Both the position numbers and the translations under genes were made by a program. A stretch of DNA of 5,658 nt, from contig JACCSZ010000377.1 of assembly GCA_013812695.1 (NCBI GenBank), forward strand, positions 1 to 5,658, written 5' to 3'. The notes under the pieces were generated by a model that did not search any database, was not told the DNA's origin, and was given only the letters and a program-made list of their open reading frames with translations. Of this stretch, positions 1-5,642 are shown piece after piece (the first letter of the stretch is position 1; each line of letters begins with the position of its first letter). The DNA comes from Gemmatimonadales bacterium (GTDB lineage Bacteria; Gemmatimonadota; Gemmatimonadetes; Gemmatimonadales; GWC2-71-9).

Positions 1-940
1 GGACGAGCCCGGCCACCGCCGCCAGCACGACGATCGCGCCGGCAGCGCCGGCCAGCAGCGTCCGCTGCCGTCGCCCCGCACTCGGCGACGGCCGCTCCTG
101 GTCGAGCGCCTGGCGGAACTCCTCGCCGGTCTGCCAGCGATCGGCCGGCTGCTTCTCGAGGGCGCGCATGACGGCGGCGGCAAGGGTGCGCGGCGTGTCG
201 GGGCGAATCCGCTCGATCGGCACCGGGCGCTCGGCCATGTGCTTGGAGACGACGACGCGGTTCGGACCCTGGAACGGCGGCGCGCCGGCCAGCATCTCGT
301 AGGCGGCCACGCCGAGCGCGTACAGATCGCTGCGCCCGTCGATCTCCTCGCCCGCCGCCTGCTCGGGGCTCATGTACGCCGGCGTCCCGACCGCCACGCC
401 CTGCCCCGTGCTGCTCGTGCCGCTCTCCGCGGCCATCGCGCGGGCGATCCCGAAGTCGGCGAGCAGCGCGCGACCGGAGGCTTCGTCGAGCAGCACGTTC
501 TCCGGCTTCACGTCGCGGTGGACCACGCCGGCGCGTCCGGCCGCGTCGAGCGCCGAGGCCACGTCGCTGACGATGCGGGCGACCGTAAGCGGATCGAGCC
601 GCCGCTCGCGGGTGAGCCGCTGGCGCAAGGTCTCGCCATCGACCTGATCCATCACGTAATAGAGCAGGCCGCCCGCGTTCCCCGCCGCGTGCACGGCGAC
701 GACGTTGGGATGCCGGAGCCGGGCGATGGTGCGCGCTTCGGCCAGGAACCGGCGGCCGATCGACTGGTGGGCCGCGAGCTCGGGGTGCACGACCTTGATG
801 GCGACGCGGCGATCGAGCGTGGTGTCGGTGGCGAGAAAGACGACCCCCATGCCGCCGCGACCGAGCTCGCGTTCGAGCCGGTACTGCGGCTCCAGCACGG
901 CTTGGAGCGCATCGAACAGATCGAGGGTCGGAGTCGCCAT
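1..940 (-). CDS. Membrane-anchored Ser/Thr protein kinase (Hanks/PknB type), N-terminal part, cut by window edge
   Basis: A bacterial eukaryotic-like kinase that transfers ATP phosphate to Ser/Thr of target proteins; the catalytic domain should face the cytoplasm. Seen in the translation from ATG at 940 (MATPTLDLFDAL): glycine loop LGRGGMG at residues 26-32, ATP-binding Lys49 in VAIKV, catalytic loop HRDVKPEN at 141-148 (Asp143, Asn148), DFG at 162-164, and activation-segment end YMSPEQ with SPE in place of APE at 191-193. ALEKQPADRWQT near residue 265 matches the end of the kinase fold. All catalytic residues are present, so it should be active, and it is an RD-type kinase. From about residue 294 a hydrophobic Ala/Val/Leu stretch begins and runs to the window edge, as expected for the membrane helix of PknB-like kinases. 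The C-terminal sensor region is outside the window. No strong Shine-Dalgarno precedes the ATG; a TATATT box lies about 33 nt upstream. It is divergent from the AraC-type regulator. Family is near certain; the target is unknown. Confidence 0.96.
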   Translation of the reverse strand, partial: MATPTLDLFDALQAVLEPQYRLERELGRGGMGVVFLATDTTLDRRVAIKVVHPELAAHQSIGRRFLAEARTIARLRHPNVVAVHAAGNAGGLLYYVMDQVDGETLRQRLTRERRLDPLTVARIVSDVASALDAAGRAGVVHRDVKPENVLLDEASGRALLADFGIARAMAAESGTSSTGQGVAVGTPAYMSPEQAAGEEIDGRSDLYALGVAAYEMLAGAPPFQGPNRVVVSKHMAERPVPIERIRPDTPRTLAAAVMRALEKQPADRWQTGEEFRQALDQERPSPSAGRRQRTLLAGAAGAIVVLAAVAGLV

Positions 941-972
941 GGGCCAGCCGGCCAAGGGGAGCGGGACCGACA

Positions 973-978
973 AATATA
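973..978 (-). promoter_or_regulatory. Candidate -10 box for the kinase gene
   Basis: The minus strand reads TATATT here, in an A/T-rich island of an otherwise very GC-rich spacer, about 33 nt before the kinase ATG. That would give a 5' leader of roughly 25 nt. No convincing -35 hexamer is found 16-18 nt upstream, so the call rests on the -10 match and its position. Confidence 0.35.
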
Positions 979-1100
979 CCTCGCCGGTGCCCCCGTTGGG
1001 TGCGTTCCCCACGGAAAGGGTTGCTTGCCGCGCGGATAAGGGGTGTTTCGGGTTGAATACAGGTTGACGTCGCGCGTCTATCCTCTTGCACCATCCTCCG

Positions 1101-1104
1101 GGAG
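1101..1104 (+). promoter_or_regulatory. Ribosome binding site deciding the GTG start of the regulator
   Basis: GGAG lies 6 nt before the GTG at 1111. It supports this non-ATG start over the in-frame ATG at 1159, which would remove the first strand of the receiver-like domain. Confidence 0.6.
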
Positions 1105-1110
1105 AACTCC

Positions 1111-1995
1111 GTGTCGTACGTCGCCGTTCCTAGCTCGACCACCGTGGCCGCCGTCCTCATGCCCGGGGAACGCTCCCGGGTGGACGCGGCCGGCAACGGT
1201 CTGTTCGCCGTGCTCCACCGCGATTCGATCCCCGACGCGGTGCGCGCGGTGCGGGAACGGCCCGTCGATGCGGTCCTCGTCTCGGTGCATCGCTGCGGCG
1301 CCGACCAGATGGACGTGCTCGGCCACCTGGTCCGCGAGTTTCCGTCGATCCCCACCATCGCGCTGGTCTCGCAGCACGATCCGGGCGCCATCGAAATGCT
1401 GCTGCGGCTCGGCGCATCAGGCGTGCGACAGGTGGTGGACGTGACCTCGCCGGCCGGCTGGGGCCGGCTTCGGCAGGTGGTGGGACAGCCCGTCACGCGG
1501 GCGGTGGCCCGGATCCAGGGGCCGATCCTCGATGCGATCGTCGAGGCCCCGCCCGATGCGCGGGTGTTCGTCGAAGCCATGATCCGGCTGGCGCCCGAGG
1601 TTGCCACCGTCACGGCGCTCGCCGGGCAGCTCTCGGTGCGTCCGAGCACGCTGATGTCGCGCTTCGCGCGGGCCGGGCTGCCCTCACCCAAGAATTATCT
1701 GGCTGCCATCCGGCTACTGCACGCCGCGTTCCTGTTCGAGACCGCGGGGCTGTCGGTCGCGGACGTGGCGTACCGGCTGGAGTACAGTTCGCCGCAGAGC
1801 TTCGGACGGCATCTTCGAGCCATGCTCGGCTTGACCGCACTCGAGTTTCGGCGCCGGTTTCCGTTCCCGGTCGCGGTAGAGCGGTTCGTCACGCTGATGA
1901 TGGCGCCGTACCGTGACGTCTGGCGGGGATTTCACCCGCTCGCAGCGGGGAGCTGGGAGAGCGGACGGGGAGTGGGTGTCGTGGGAAAGCACTGA
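1111..1995 (+). CDS. AraC-family transcriptional regulator with degenerate receiver-like N-terminal domain
   Basis: A 294-residue DNA-binding regulator. Start is GTG at 1111, chosen because GGAG lies 6 nt upstream. Residues about 163-250 form the AraC-type double helix-turn-helix: a first helix-turn-helix around VTALAGQLSVRPSTLMSRF, then LSVADVAYRLEYSSPQSFGRHL, with a final LGLTALEFRRR, which matches the AraC signature region. Residues about 10-115 follow a receiver-like alternation of strands and helices: VDAVLVSVH (52-60) resembles strand 3, PTIALVSQHDP (81-91) strand 4, and AIEMLLRLGASGVRQVVDV (93-111) helix 4 to strand 5. The usual phosphoacceptor Asp is replaced by Ser58, the N-terminal acidic pair is missing (LMPGER), and no Lys is present in strand 5. 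It is therefore unlikely to be a phospho-Asp response regulator. A tail of about 44 residues follows the DNA-binding domain. It is divergent from the Ser/Thr kinase gene. The DNA-binding assignment is firm; the receiver ancestry is inferred from pattern; regulated genes are unknown. Confidence 0.9.
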   Translation: MSYVAVPSSTTVAAVLMPGERSRVDAAGNGLFAVLHRDSIPDAVRAVRERPVDAVLVSVHRCGADQMDVLGHLVREFPSIPTIALVSQHDPGAIEMLLRLGASGVRQVVDVTSPAGWGRLRQVVGQPVTRAVARIQGPILDAIVEAPPDARVFVEAMIRLAPEVATVTALAGQLSVRPSTLMSRFARAGLPSPKNYLAAIRLLHAAFLFETAGLSVADVAYRLEYSSPQSFGRHLRAMLGLTALEFRRRFPFPVAVERFVTLMMAPYRDVWRGFHPLAAGSWESGRGVGVVGKH

Positions 1996-2010
1996 GCGGC
2001 AAGCCGGTGT

Positions 2011-2107
2011 GTCATCCTGAGCGGAGCGAAGGATCGGCTGAGGCGTGCGAGTGCCGCTCGGGGCTCACTCGCTCGACTGCCCGATCCTTCGCTCCGCTCA
2101 GGATGAC
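2011..2107. repeat. Perfect 27-bp inverted repeat (dispersed element, copy 1) between convergent genes
   Basis: Arm 2011-2037 (begins GTCATCCTGAGCGGAGCGAA) is the exact reverse complement of arm 2081-2107, with a 43-nt spacer. It fills the gap between two convergent stop codons (1995 on plus, 2152 on minus). Transcripts from either side could fold it into a long hairpin, so a bidirectional terminator or mRNA-end role is plausible. No T-run follows on either strand, so it is not a canonical intrinsic terminator. The core GAGCGGAGCGAAGGATC type recurs at 3398-3514 and 5643-5658, marking it as a dispersed repeat similar in concept to REP or MITE elements. No transposase is nearby. Confidence 0.9.
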
Positions 2108-2131
2108 CCGCCCCCCTCAGGACGACCCGCC
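2097..2131. repeat. Short imperfect tandem duplication at the edge of repeat copy 1
   Basis: CTCAGGATGACCCGCC (2097-2112) and CTCAGGACGACCCGCC (2116-2131) match at 15 of 16 positions with a 19-nt period. The outer end of the inverted repeat plus its flank appears to have been duplicated, probably by slippage or a failed insertion or excision event. Confidence 0.65.
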
Positions 2132-2151
2132 TTGTGGCCCGAGTCCCGCGG

Positions 2152-3402
2152 TCACCGCCCCCGCAGCCGCCCGTGCCGGGCCAGCACTTGGCGGAGCGGC
2201 GCGTGCGGCAGGGCCGGGACCCGATACCAGTTGGCCCCGGTCATCGTTCGTGCCGCGAGCATGGCATTGATGATCGCCTCCTCGGTGGCCTGCACGGCGG
2301 CCTCGTAGACCGGATCGATCACGTCGTCGCTCAGCATGCTGACGCTCGCTACCCCGTTGGTGTCCGGGGTGCCGGTCGGCCCCGTCGAAAAGGCGATGAA
2401 CAGGTCGCCTGATCCGGCCCCCGCGGTTCCCCCCATCCGTCCCACGCCGAGCGCCGCGCGCCGGGCGACGCGGCGAAGCTGGTGCGGCAGGAGCGGCGCG
2501 TCGGTGGCCAGCACGGCGATGATCGAGCCGTGCTCCGTCTCGCGGGGCTCGGCCTTCCGGCCGGTGACGGCGGCGCAGCGGTCGCGCGCCAGCGCCGTGT
2601 CGAGCGGCTCACGGGTGTCGTGGCACGGCTCGGGCACCTGCATCTCCTGCGCAACCGGGATCCCCGCGACCCGAAGCTGCCGGCGGAGGCCGAAGTTGCA
2701 CTGCACCAGCGCGCCCACTGTGAAGCCGCCGCGCGCGGCCGGCAGTTGCCGGCTCGCGCTGCCAATGCCGCCCTTATAGCCCAGACACTGCATGCCGGTC
2801 CCGCCCCCCACGTTGCCTTCGGCCACCGGGCCGCCCGCCGCCCCGGCGAGCGCGGCATACAGGTGCTCCTTCTTCACGTGGAAGCCGAAGATGTCGTTGA
2901 GGTCGCCGTCCCAGGTCTCCGCCACGACGGGCAGGCAGCAGTGGAGCGCGTCGGGGAGCCGGGTGGCGCCCCACTCGATGAGCGCGTCGCGCACAATCCC
3001 GACGCTGTTGGTGTTGGTGATGGCAATCGGATAGAACAGGAGGCCGTAGTCGTCGATCCATGCGGTCCCCGTCATCTCGCCGTTGCCGTTGAGGCTGAAC
3101 CAGCCGGCGAATACCGGGTCGAGATCGCCGCGTCCTCGGGGGAACACCGCGGTCACGCCGGTGCGCACCGGGCCCTTGCCCGGGGACAGCCGGCCGGTGC
3201 CGCGAATGAGCGTGGCGTGTCCCACGGTCACGCCCGGTACGTCGGTGATGGCATCGAGCGGGCCGGGTGTCCCGTCGAGCGGAATACCGAGGTCCTGGGC
3301 GCGTGCGGCGGGCTGCTGCGCGGCCCCGGCCGGCGCGCAGGCAAAGATGGCCGATGCGAGAGCCGTGACGATCCTCGACGGCACTGCGCGCCGTTTCGTC
3401 AT
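2152..3402 (-). CDS. Exported P1 family (DmpA/S58) self-processing aminopeptidase
   Basis: A 416-residue member of the DmpA/BapA family of N-terminal-nucleophile peptidases, which release N-terminal residues from peptides, amides or beta-peptides. Recognised from DAITDVPGVTVGH near the mature N-terminus, TNTNSVG (Asn132, likely oxyanion-hole Asn), EGNVGGGTGM (195-204), YKGGIGSASR, and GSIIAVLATDAPLLPHQLRR. In this family the chain cuts itself before the Ser of that last motif, which becomes the nucleophile. Here that is Gly292/Ser293, giving a beta chain of about 124 residues, close to the roughly 126 known for DmpA. Residues 1-28 look like a Sec signal peptide: a KRR charged start, a hydrophobic core, then AGAAQQ. 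An imperfect lipobox IFAC (Cys22) leaves lipoprotein anchoring possible. The ATG overlaps the decarboxylase stop by 4 nt (ATGA) within a repeat; only a weak G-rich Shine-Dalgarno precedes it, so translational coupling is likely. Substrate is unknown. Confidence 0.93.
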   Translation of the reverse strand: MTKRRAVPSRIVTALASAIFACAPAGAAQQPAARAQDLGIPLDGTPGPLDAITDVPGVTVGHATLIRGTGRLSPGKGPVRTGVTAVFPRGRGDLDPVFAGWFSLNGNGEMTGTAWIDDYGLLFYPIAITNTNSVGIVRDALIEWGATRLPDALHCCLPVVAETWDGDLNDIFGFHVKKEHLYAALAGAAGGPVAEGNVGGGTGMQCLGYKGGIGSASRQLPAARGGFTVGALVQCNFGLRRQLRVAGIPVAQEMQVPEPCHDTREPLDTALARDRCAAVTGRKAEPRETEHGSIIAVLATDAPLLPHQLRRVARRAALGVGRMGGTAGAGSGDLFIAFSTGPTGTPDTNGVASVSMLSDDVIDPVYEAAVQATEEAIINAMLAARTMTGANWYRVPALPHAPLRQVLARHGRLRGR

Positions 3403-3514
3403 CCCGACCCCGGCCCCTTCGCTGCGCTCGAGGGCAGGCTCCGCGGAGGGGAAGGATCCTGGCGGGCCGAGCTCGATCGCGGGTGAGGCAATCCCTCGCT
3501 CCGCTCGGGACGAC
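3398..3514. repeat. Degenerate dispersed inverted repeat (copy 2) spanning the decarboxylase/peptidase junction
   Basis: The outer ends are inverted: GTCATCCCGA at 3398-3407 against TCGGGACGAC at 3505-3514, matching at 9 of 10. The right arm 3490-3514, read on the minus strand, matches the copy 1/copy 3 core (GTCRTCCCGAGCGGAGCGA) with few differences. The interior is rearranged, with a further inverted core-like stretch near 3416-3435. The element lies inside coding sequence: it encodes the decarboxylase C-terminal tail and supplies both the TGA stop and the overlapping ATG of the next gene. Confidence 0.75.
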
Positions 3515-5000
3515 CGTCGCCCGGGCGAAGCTCGGCATCCACCAGGCGGCCGGCCGTGGCCACGATCTCCGGGATCATCGCCACGTCGGCGTCGGTCGTG
3601 CGGAAGTTGACGATACAGGCGCGGAGCAGGAAGCGGCCGTCCAGCACCGCGTTGGTGACGAAGAGCTCGCCGCCAAGCTTGAGGCGGGCGAGCAGTGCTT
3701 CATTGAGGGCGTTGAGGTACGGCTCGGCGGACGCCACGCCGCGGAGGTCTGCCGGCACGTAGCGAAAGGTGGCGATGCTGAGGCCGAGCGTGGCCGCCTC
3801 GAGCTCCGGATGCGCGGCGACCTGGCCGTAGAGCGCCTCGGCCAGGCGGCAGTCGTCGCCGATCATTCGGACGTACCCCTCGCGTCCGGCCTGGCGGAGC
3901 CCGAGCCAGACCTTGAGGGCGCGGAAGCCACGGCTGTTCTGCGGTCCGAGCTCGTAGTAGTTGATCGGTGGCTCCTCGCCCTCGGTGTCGAAGCGGTAGT
4001 ACGCCGGCGTGTAGCTGAAGGCCTCGCGCAGCAGGCGCGGCTCGCGCACCAGCGCGCAACCGGCTTCGATCGGCGCGTAGAGCCACTTGTGCGGGTCCAC
4101 AGCCAGCGAGTCCGCCAGCGCGAGCGCGTGCAGGTCATCGGGCACGCCGGGCAGCACCGCCGCGGGCGCCCCGTACGCGCCGTCCACGTGCAGCCACAAC
4201 TGGTGCTCGCGGCAGATCTCTGCCAGCTCCCGGATCGGGTCCACGGCGCCGGTGCTCACGCTGCCGGCGGTGCCCACCACCATGATCGGCCGGTCGCCGC
4301 ACGCGAGGTCCTCGCGAATCTGCGCGCGCAACAGATCGGCGCGCATTCGCTGCGCGTCGTCGGTCGGGATCCAGCGGATCGCGTCGGTGCCGAGGCCGAA
4401 CAGGTCGCACGCCTTTTGTATCCAGGTGTGCGCGGCGCCGGAGGTATAGACGCGGAGCGCACCCCTGCCCTGGGGCAGACCCGCCGTCCGGGCCGACTCG
4501 CCGAGCATGGCGCGCCGGCCGGCCAGGAAGCAGACGAAGTTGGCCCCGTTGCCGCCGCTCACCAGCAACCCACCGCCATCCGCCGGATAACCCACCAGCT
4601 CGGCCACCCACCGTACCGTCTGGGCCTCGATCTCGGACGCCATCGGCGAGAGCTCCCAGCCGCCGACGTTCGGGTTGACGCTCGCCGCGAGCAGGTCGGC
4701 CAGCGCCCCGAGCGGCGCCGCGGAGGACGTGATGTACCCCATGAAGCGGGGGTGCCCGTTGAAGAGCGAGTGATCGAACAGGAGCGTCGCCGTCTCGGCC
4801 AGGAGCGCCGCTGGAGCGGTGCCCGTGGCCGGGAGCGGGCCCCGGCCCAGAAGATTCCGGATATCGGTGGGCGTCTCGCCGGAGGTGAGAGGCCGCTCCC
4901 TGAGGGTGCCGAGGAAATCGGCGATCCGGTCCACCAGCTCGTGGCCAACCCGGCGAAAGTCAGCCGGGGCCATCTCCAGCGGGGTCACGCGCCCGGGCAT
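3399..5000 (-). CDS. PLP-dependent group II decarboxylase (aromatic-L-amino-acid decarboxylase type)
   Basis: A 533-residue cytoplasmic pyridoxal-phosphate enzyme expected to convert an L-amino acid, probably aromatic (Trp, Tyr, Phe or DOPA), to the amine plus CO2. Seen: N-terminal segment FRRVGHELVDRIADFL, HPRFMGYITSS at about 83-93, NPNVGGWELSPMASEIE, His191 in AAHTWIQKA (ring-stacking His), Asp273 in HVDGAYGAP (pyridine-nitrogen Asp), and Lys305 in VDPHKWLYAPIEAG (Schiff-base Lys). These positions are nearly those of animal AADC (His192, Asp271, Lys303), so all key residues are present. Start: AGGAGG lies 4 nt before the ATG at 5000. The family core ends around residue 495. Residues 496-533, starting GRPERSEG, are low-complexity Pro/Ser/Arg encoded by a dispersed repeat. 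The gene lies 68 nt after msrA and overlaps the peptidase start by 4 nt. Substrate choice cannot be read from sequence alone; histidine or glutamate decarboxylase-like activity is less likely. Confidence 0.94.
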   Translation of the reverse strand: MPGRVTPLEMAPADFRRVGHELVDRIADFLGTLRERPLTSGETPTDIRNLLGRGPLPATGTAPAALLAETATLLFDHSLFNGHPRFMGYITSSAAPLGALADLLAASVNPNVGGWELSPMASEIEAQTVRWVAELVGYPADGGGLLVSGGNGANFVCFLAGRRAMLGESARTAGLPQGRGALRVYTSGAAHTWIQKACDLFGLGTDAIRWIPTDDAQRMRADLLRAQIREDLACGDRPIMVVGTAGSVSTGAVDPIRELAEICREHQLWLHVDGAYGAPAAVLPGVPDDLHALALADSLAVDPHKWLYAPIEAGCALVREPRLLREAFSYTPAYYRFDTEGEEPPINYYELGPQNSRGFRALKVWLGLRQAGREGYVRMIGDDCRLAEALYGQVAAHPELEAATLGLSIATFRYVPADLRGVASAEPYLNALNEALLARLKLGGELFVTNAVLDGRFLLRACIVNFRTTDADVAMIPEIVATAGRLVDAELRPGDGRPERSEGLPHPRSSSARQDPSPPRSLPSSAAKGPGSG

Positions 5001-5004
5001 GCCG

Positions 5005-5010
5005 CCTCCT
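5005..5010 (-). promoter_or_regulatory. Strong Shine-Dalgarno of the decarboxylase gene
   Basis: The minus strand reads AGGAGG four nt before the ATG at 5000. It fixes this start and implies efficient translation initiation even if the gene is transcribed with msrA. Confidence 0.75.
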
Positions 5011-5018
5011 CGCGTGCG

Positions 5019-5044
5019 GCCGGCATCGCGGGCGCGACGCCGGC
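5019..5044 (-). promoter_or_regulatory. GC-rich hairpin between msrA and decarboxylase
   Basis: In the minus-strand transcript the 26 nt GCCGGCGUCGCG-CC-CGCGAUGCCGGC can pair along the arms with a single G-U wobble, giving an 11-bp stem with a 4-nt loop. It sits 24 nt after the msrA stop and ends 9 nt before the AGGAGG of the decarboxylase. No U-run follows, so a rho-independent terminator is not supported. It could stabilise the msrA message, attenuate readthrough or affect access to the downstream ribosome site. Such stems can arise by chance in DNA this GC-rich. Confidence 0.45.
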
Positions 5045-5068
5045 GGCGTGGTCATGGGGCGACCGACC

Positions 5069-5566
5069 TCAAGGGAGGTGGCAGCTCGCCAGTCCGTGCT
5101 TCTCCAGGTACCGCTGATGATACTCCTCGGCTCGATAGAACGTCGAGGCCGGGGCGATTTCGGTGACGATCGGGCTCCCCCACCGCCCGCTCCCGTTCAA
5201 GCGCTCCTTCGCCGCCTCGGCGACCTGGCGTTGTTCGTCGCCATGATAGAAGATGGCCGAGCGGTACTGCGTGCCGCGATCGGGACCCTGGCGGTTCAGG
5301 GTCGTCGGGTCGTGCTTCGTGAAGAAGACGTCGACGAGGTCCTCGTAGGACACCCGGGTGGGATCGAACGTCACCTCCACCACCTCGGCATGCCCGGTCC
5401 GGCCGGTGCACACATCCTTGTAGGTCGGGTTGGGCAGCGCGCCGCCCTCGTACCCGGCCTCCGCGTTGAGCACCCCGGGAATCTGGCGAAAGGCGACTTC
5501 GACGCCCCAGAAACAGCCCGCGCCGAACGTGGCCTTGTGCGTATCGGTCCGTGTTGCGGTCGTCAT
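5069..5566 (-). CDS. msrA: Peptide-methionine (S)-S-oxide reductase MsrA
   Basis: A 165-residue cytoplasmic repair enzyme reducing methionine-S-sulfoxide in proteins and free methionine, recycled by thioredoxin. Seen: nucleophile motif GCFWG with Cys18, GYEGG at 38-42, NPTYKDVCTGRTGHAEVVEV with the catalytic acid Glu61, HDPTTLNRQGPDRGTQYRSA with Asp96 and Tyr101, and a resolving Cys162 in ASCHLP at the C-terminus. The length is normal for a single-domain MsrA; no MsrB domain is fused. Start: ATG at 5566 is preferred because GAGGA lies 7 nt upstream and the protein then begins just before the conserved core. The in-frame ATG at 5647 would add 27 residues, has its start within a dispersed repeat end, and the extra sequence is not typical of MsrA. 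No SoxR- or OxyR-like site is recognisable upstream. It is probably the first gene of a minus-strand run with the decarboxylase and peptidase, though the link may be only positional. Confidence 0.96.
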   Translation of the reverse strand: MTTATRTDTHKATFGAGCFWGVEVAFRQIPGVLNAEAGYEGGALPNPTYKDVCTGRTGHAEVVEVTFDPTRVSYEDLVDVFFTKHDPTTLNRQGPDRGTQYRSAIFYHGDEQRQVAEAAKERLNGSGRWGSPIVTEIAPASTFYRAEEYHQRYLEKHGLASCHLP

Positions 5567-5580
5567 GAAGATGTCCTCAT
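5563..5580 (-). other. Possible five-codon leader frame overlapping the msrA start
   Basis: The minus strand from 5580 reads ATG AGG ACA TCT TCA TGA (MRTSS, stop), and its TGA overlaps the msrA ATG in an ATGA junction. A GGAAG lies 9 nt before its ATG. It also contains the msrA Shine-Dalgarno, so ribosomes on it would interfere or couple. It is very short and may be chance. Confidence 0.2.
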
Positions 5581-5642
5581 GTATCGTGGCTTCCACCCGG
5601 ATGTTGCGCTGGAAGTGACCGGGATTGTCCCCCGCGGCGGCT

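Larger units (their letters stand above)
941..1110. other. Divergent intergenic region between kinase and regulator
   Basis: This 170-nt spacer must hold the promoters of both divergent genes. Plus-strand signals toward the regulator are weak. TTGAAT (1053-1058) and TTGACG (1064-1069) resemble -35 boxes and form a short direct repeat of GGTTGA. TATCCT (1079-1084) resembles a -10 box. The spacings are 20 and 9 nt, neither of which suits a standard sigma-70 promoter. The GGTTGA repeat could instead be an operator. GGAG at 1101-1104 is a good ribosome binding site 6 nt before the GTG start at 1111. Confidence 0.45.

Noticed and set aside
239..1039. A 266-codon plus-strand open frame opposite the kinase
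   Set aside because: Antisense shadow of the kinase; no motifs, and it runs into the divergent promoter region.
1053..1084. Standard sigma-70 promoter for the regulator
   Set aside because: The -35-like (TTGAAT, TTGACG) and -10-like (TATCCT) boxes have spacings of 20 and 9 nt, outside the normal 16-18 nt, so it is noted only as part of the intergenic region.
2011..2107. Inverted repeat as a canonical rho-independent terminator or a CRISPR fragment
   Set aside because: No T-run follows either arm and there are only two inverted arms, not regularly spaced direct repeats.
2007..2270. Small open frame starting MCHPERSEGS between the convergent genes
   Set aside because: It is simply the translation of the inverted repeat followed by antisense of the peptidase C-terminus; no ribosome site.
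2482..3486. A 334-codon plus-strand open frame opposite the DmpA-like peptidase
   Set aside because: Shadow of the minus-strand gene: composition is low-complexity Arg/Ala/Gly and no domain is seen, while the opposite strand has clear family motifs.
3483..5117. A 544-codon open frame on the plus strand opposite the decarboxylase
   Set aside because: It is the antisense of a well-recognised PLP enzyme with all catalytic residues. Its product is Arg/Ala/Gly/His-rich without a recognisable fold, as expected from GC-biased codons read backwards.
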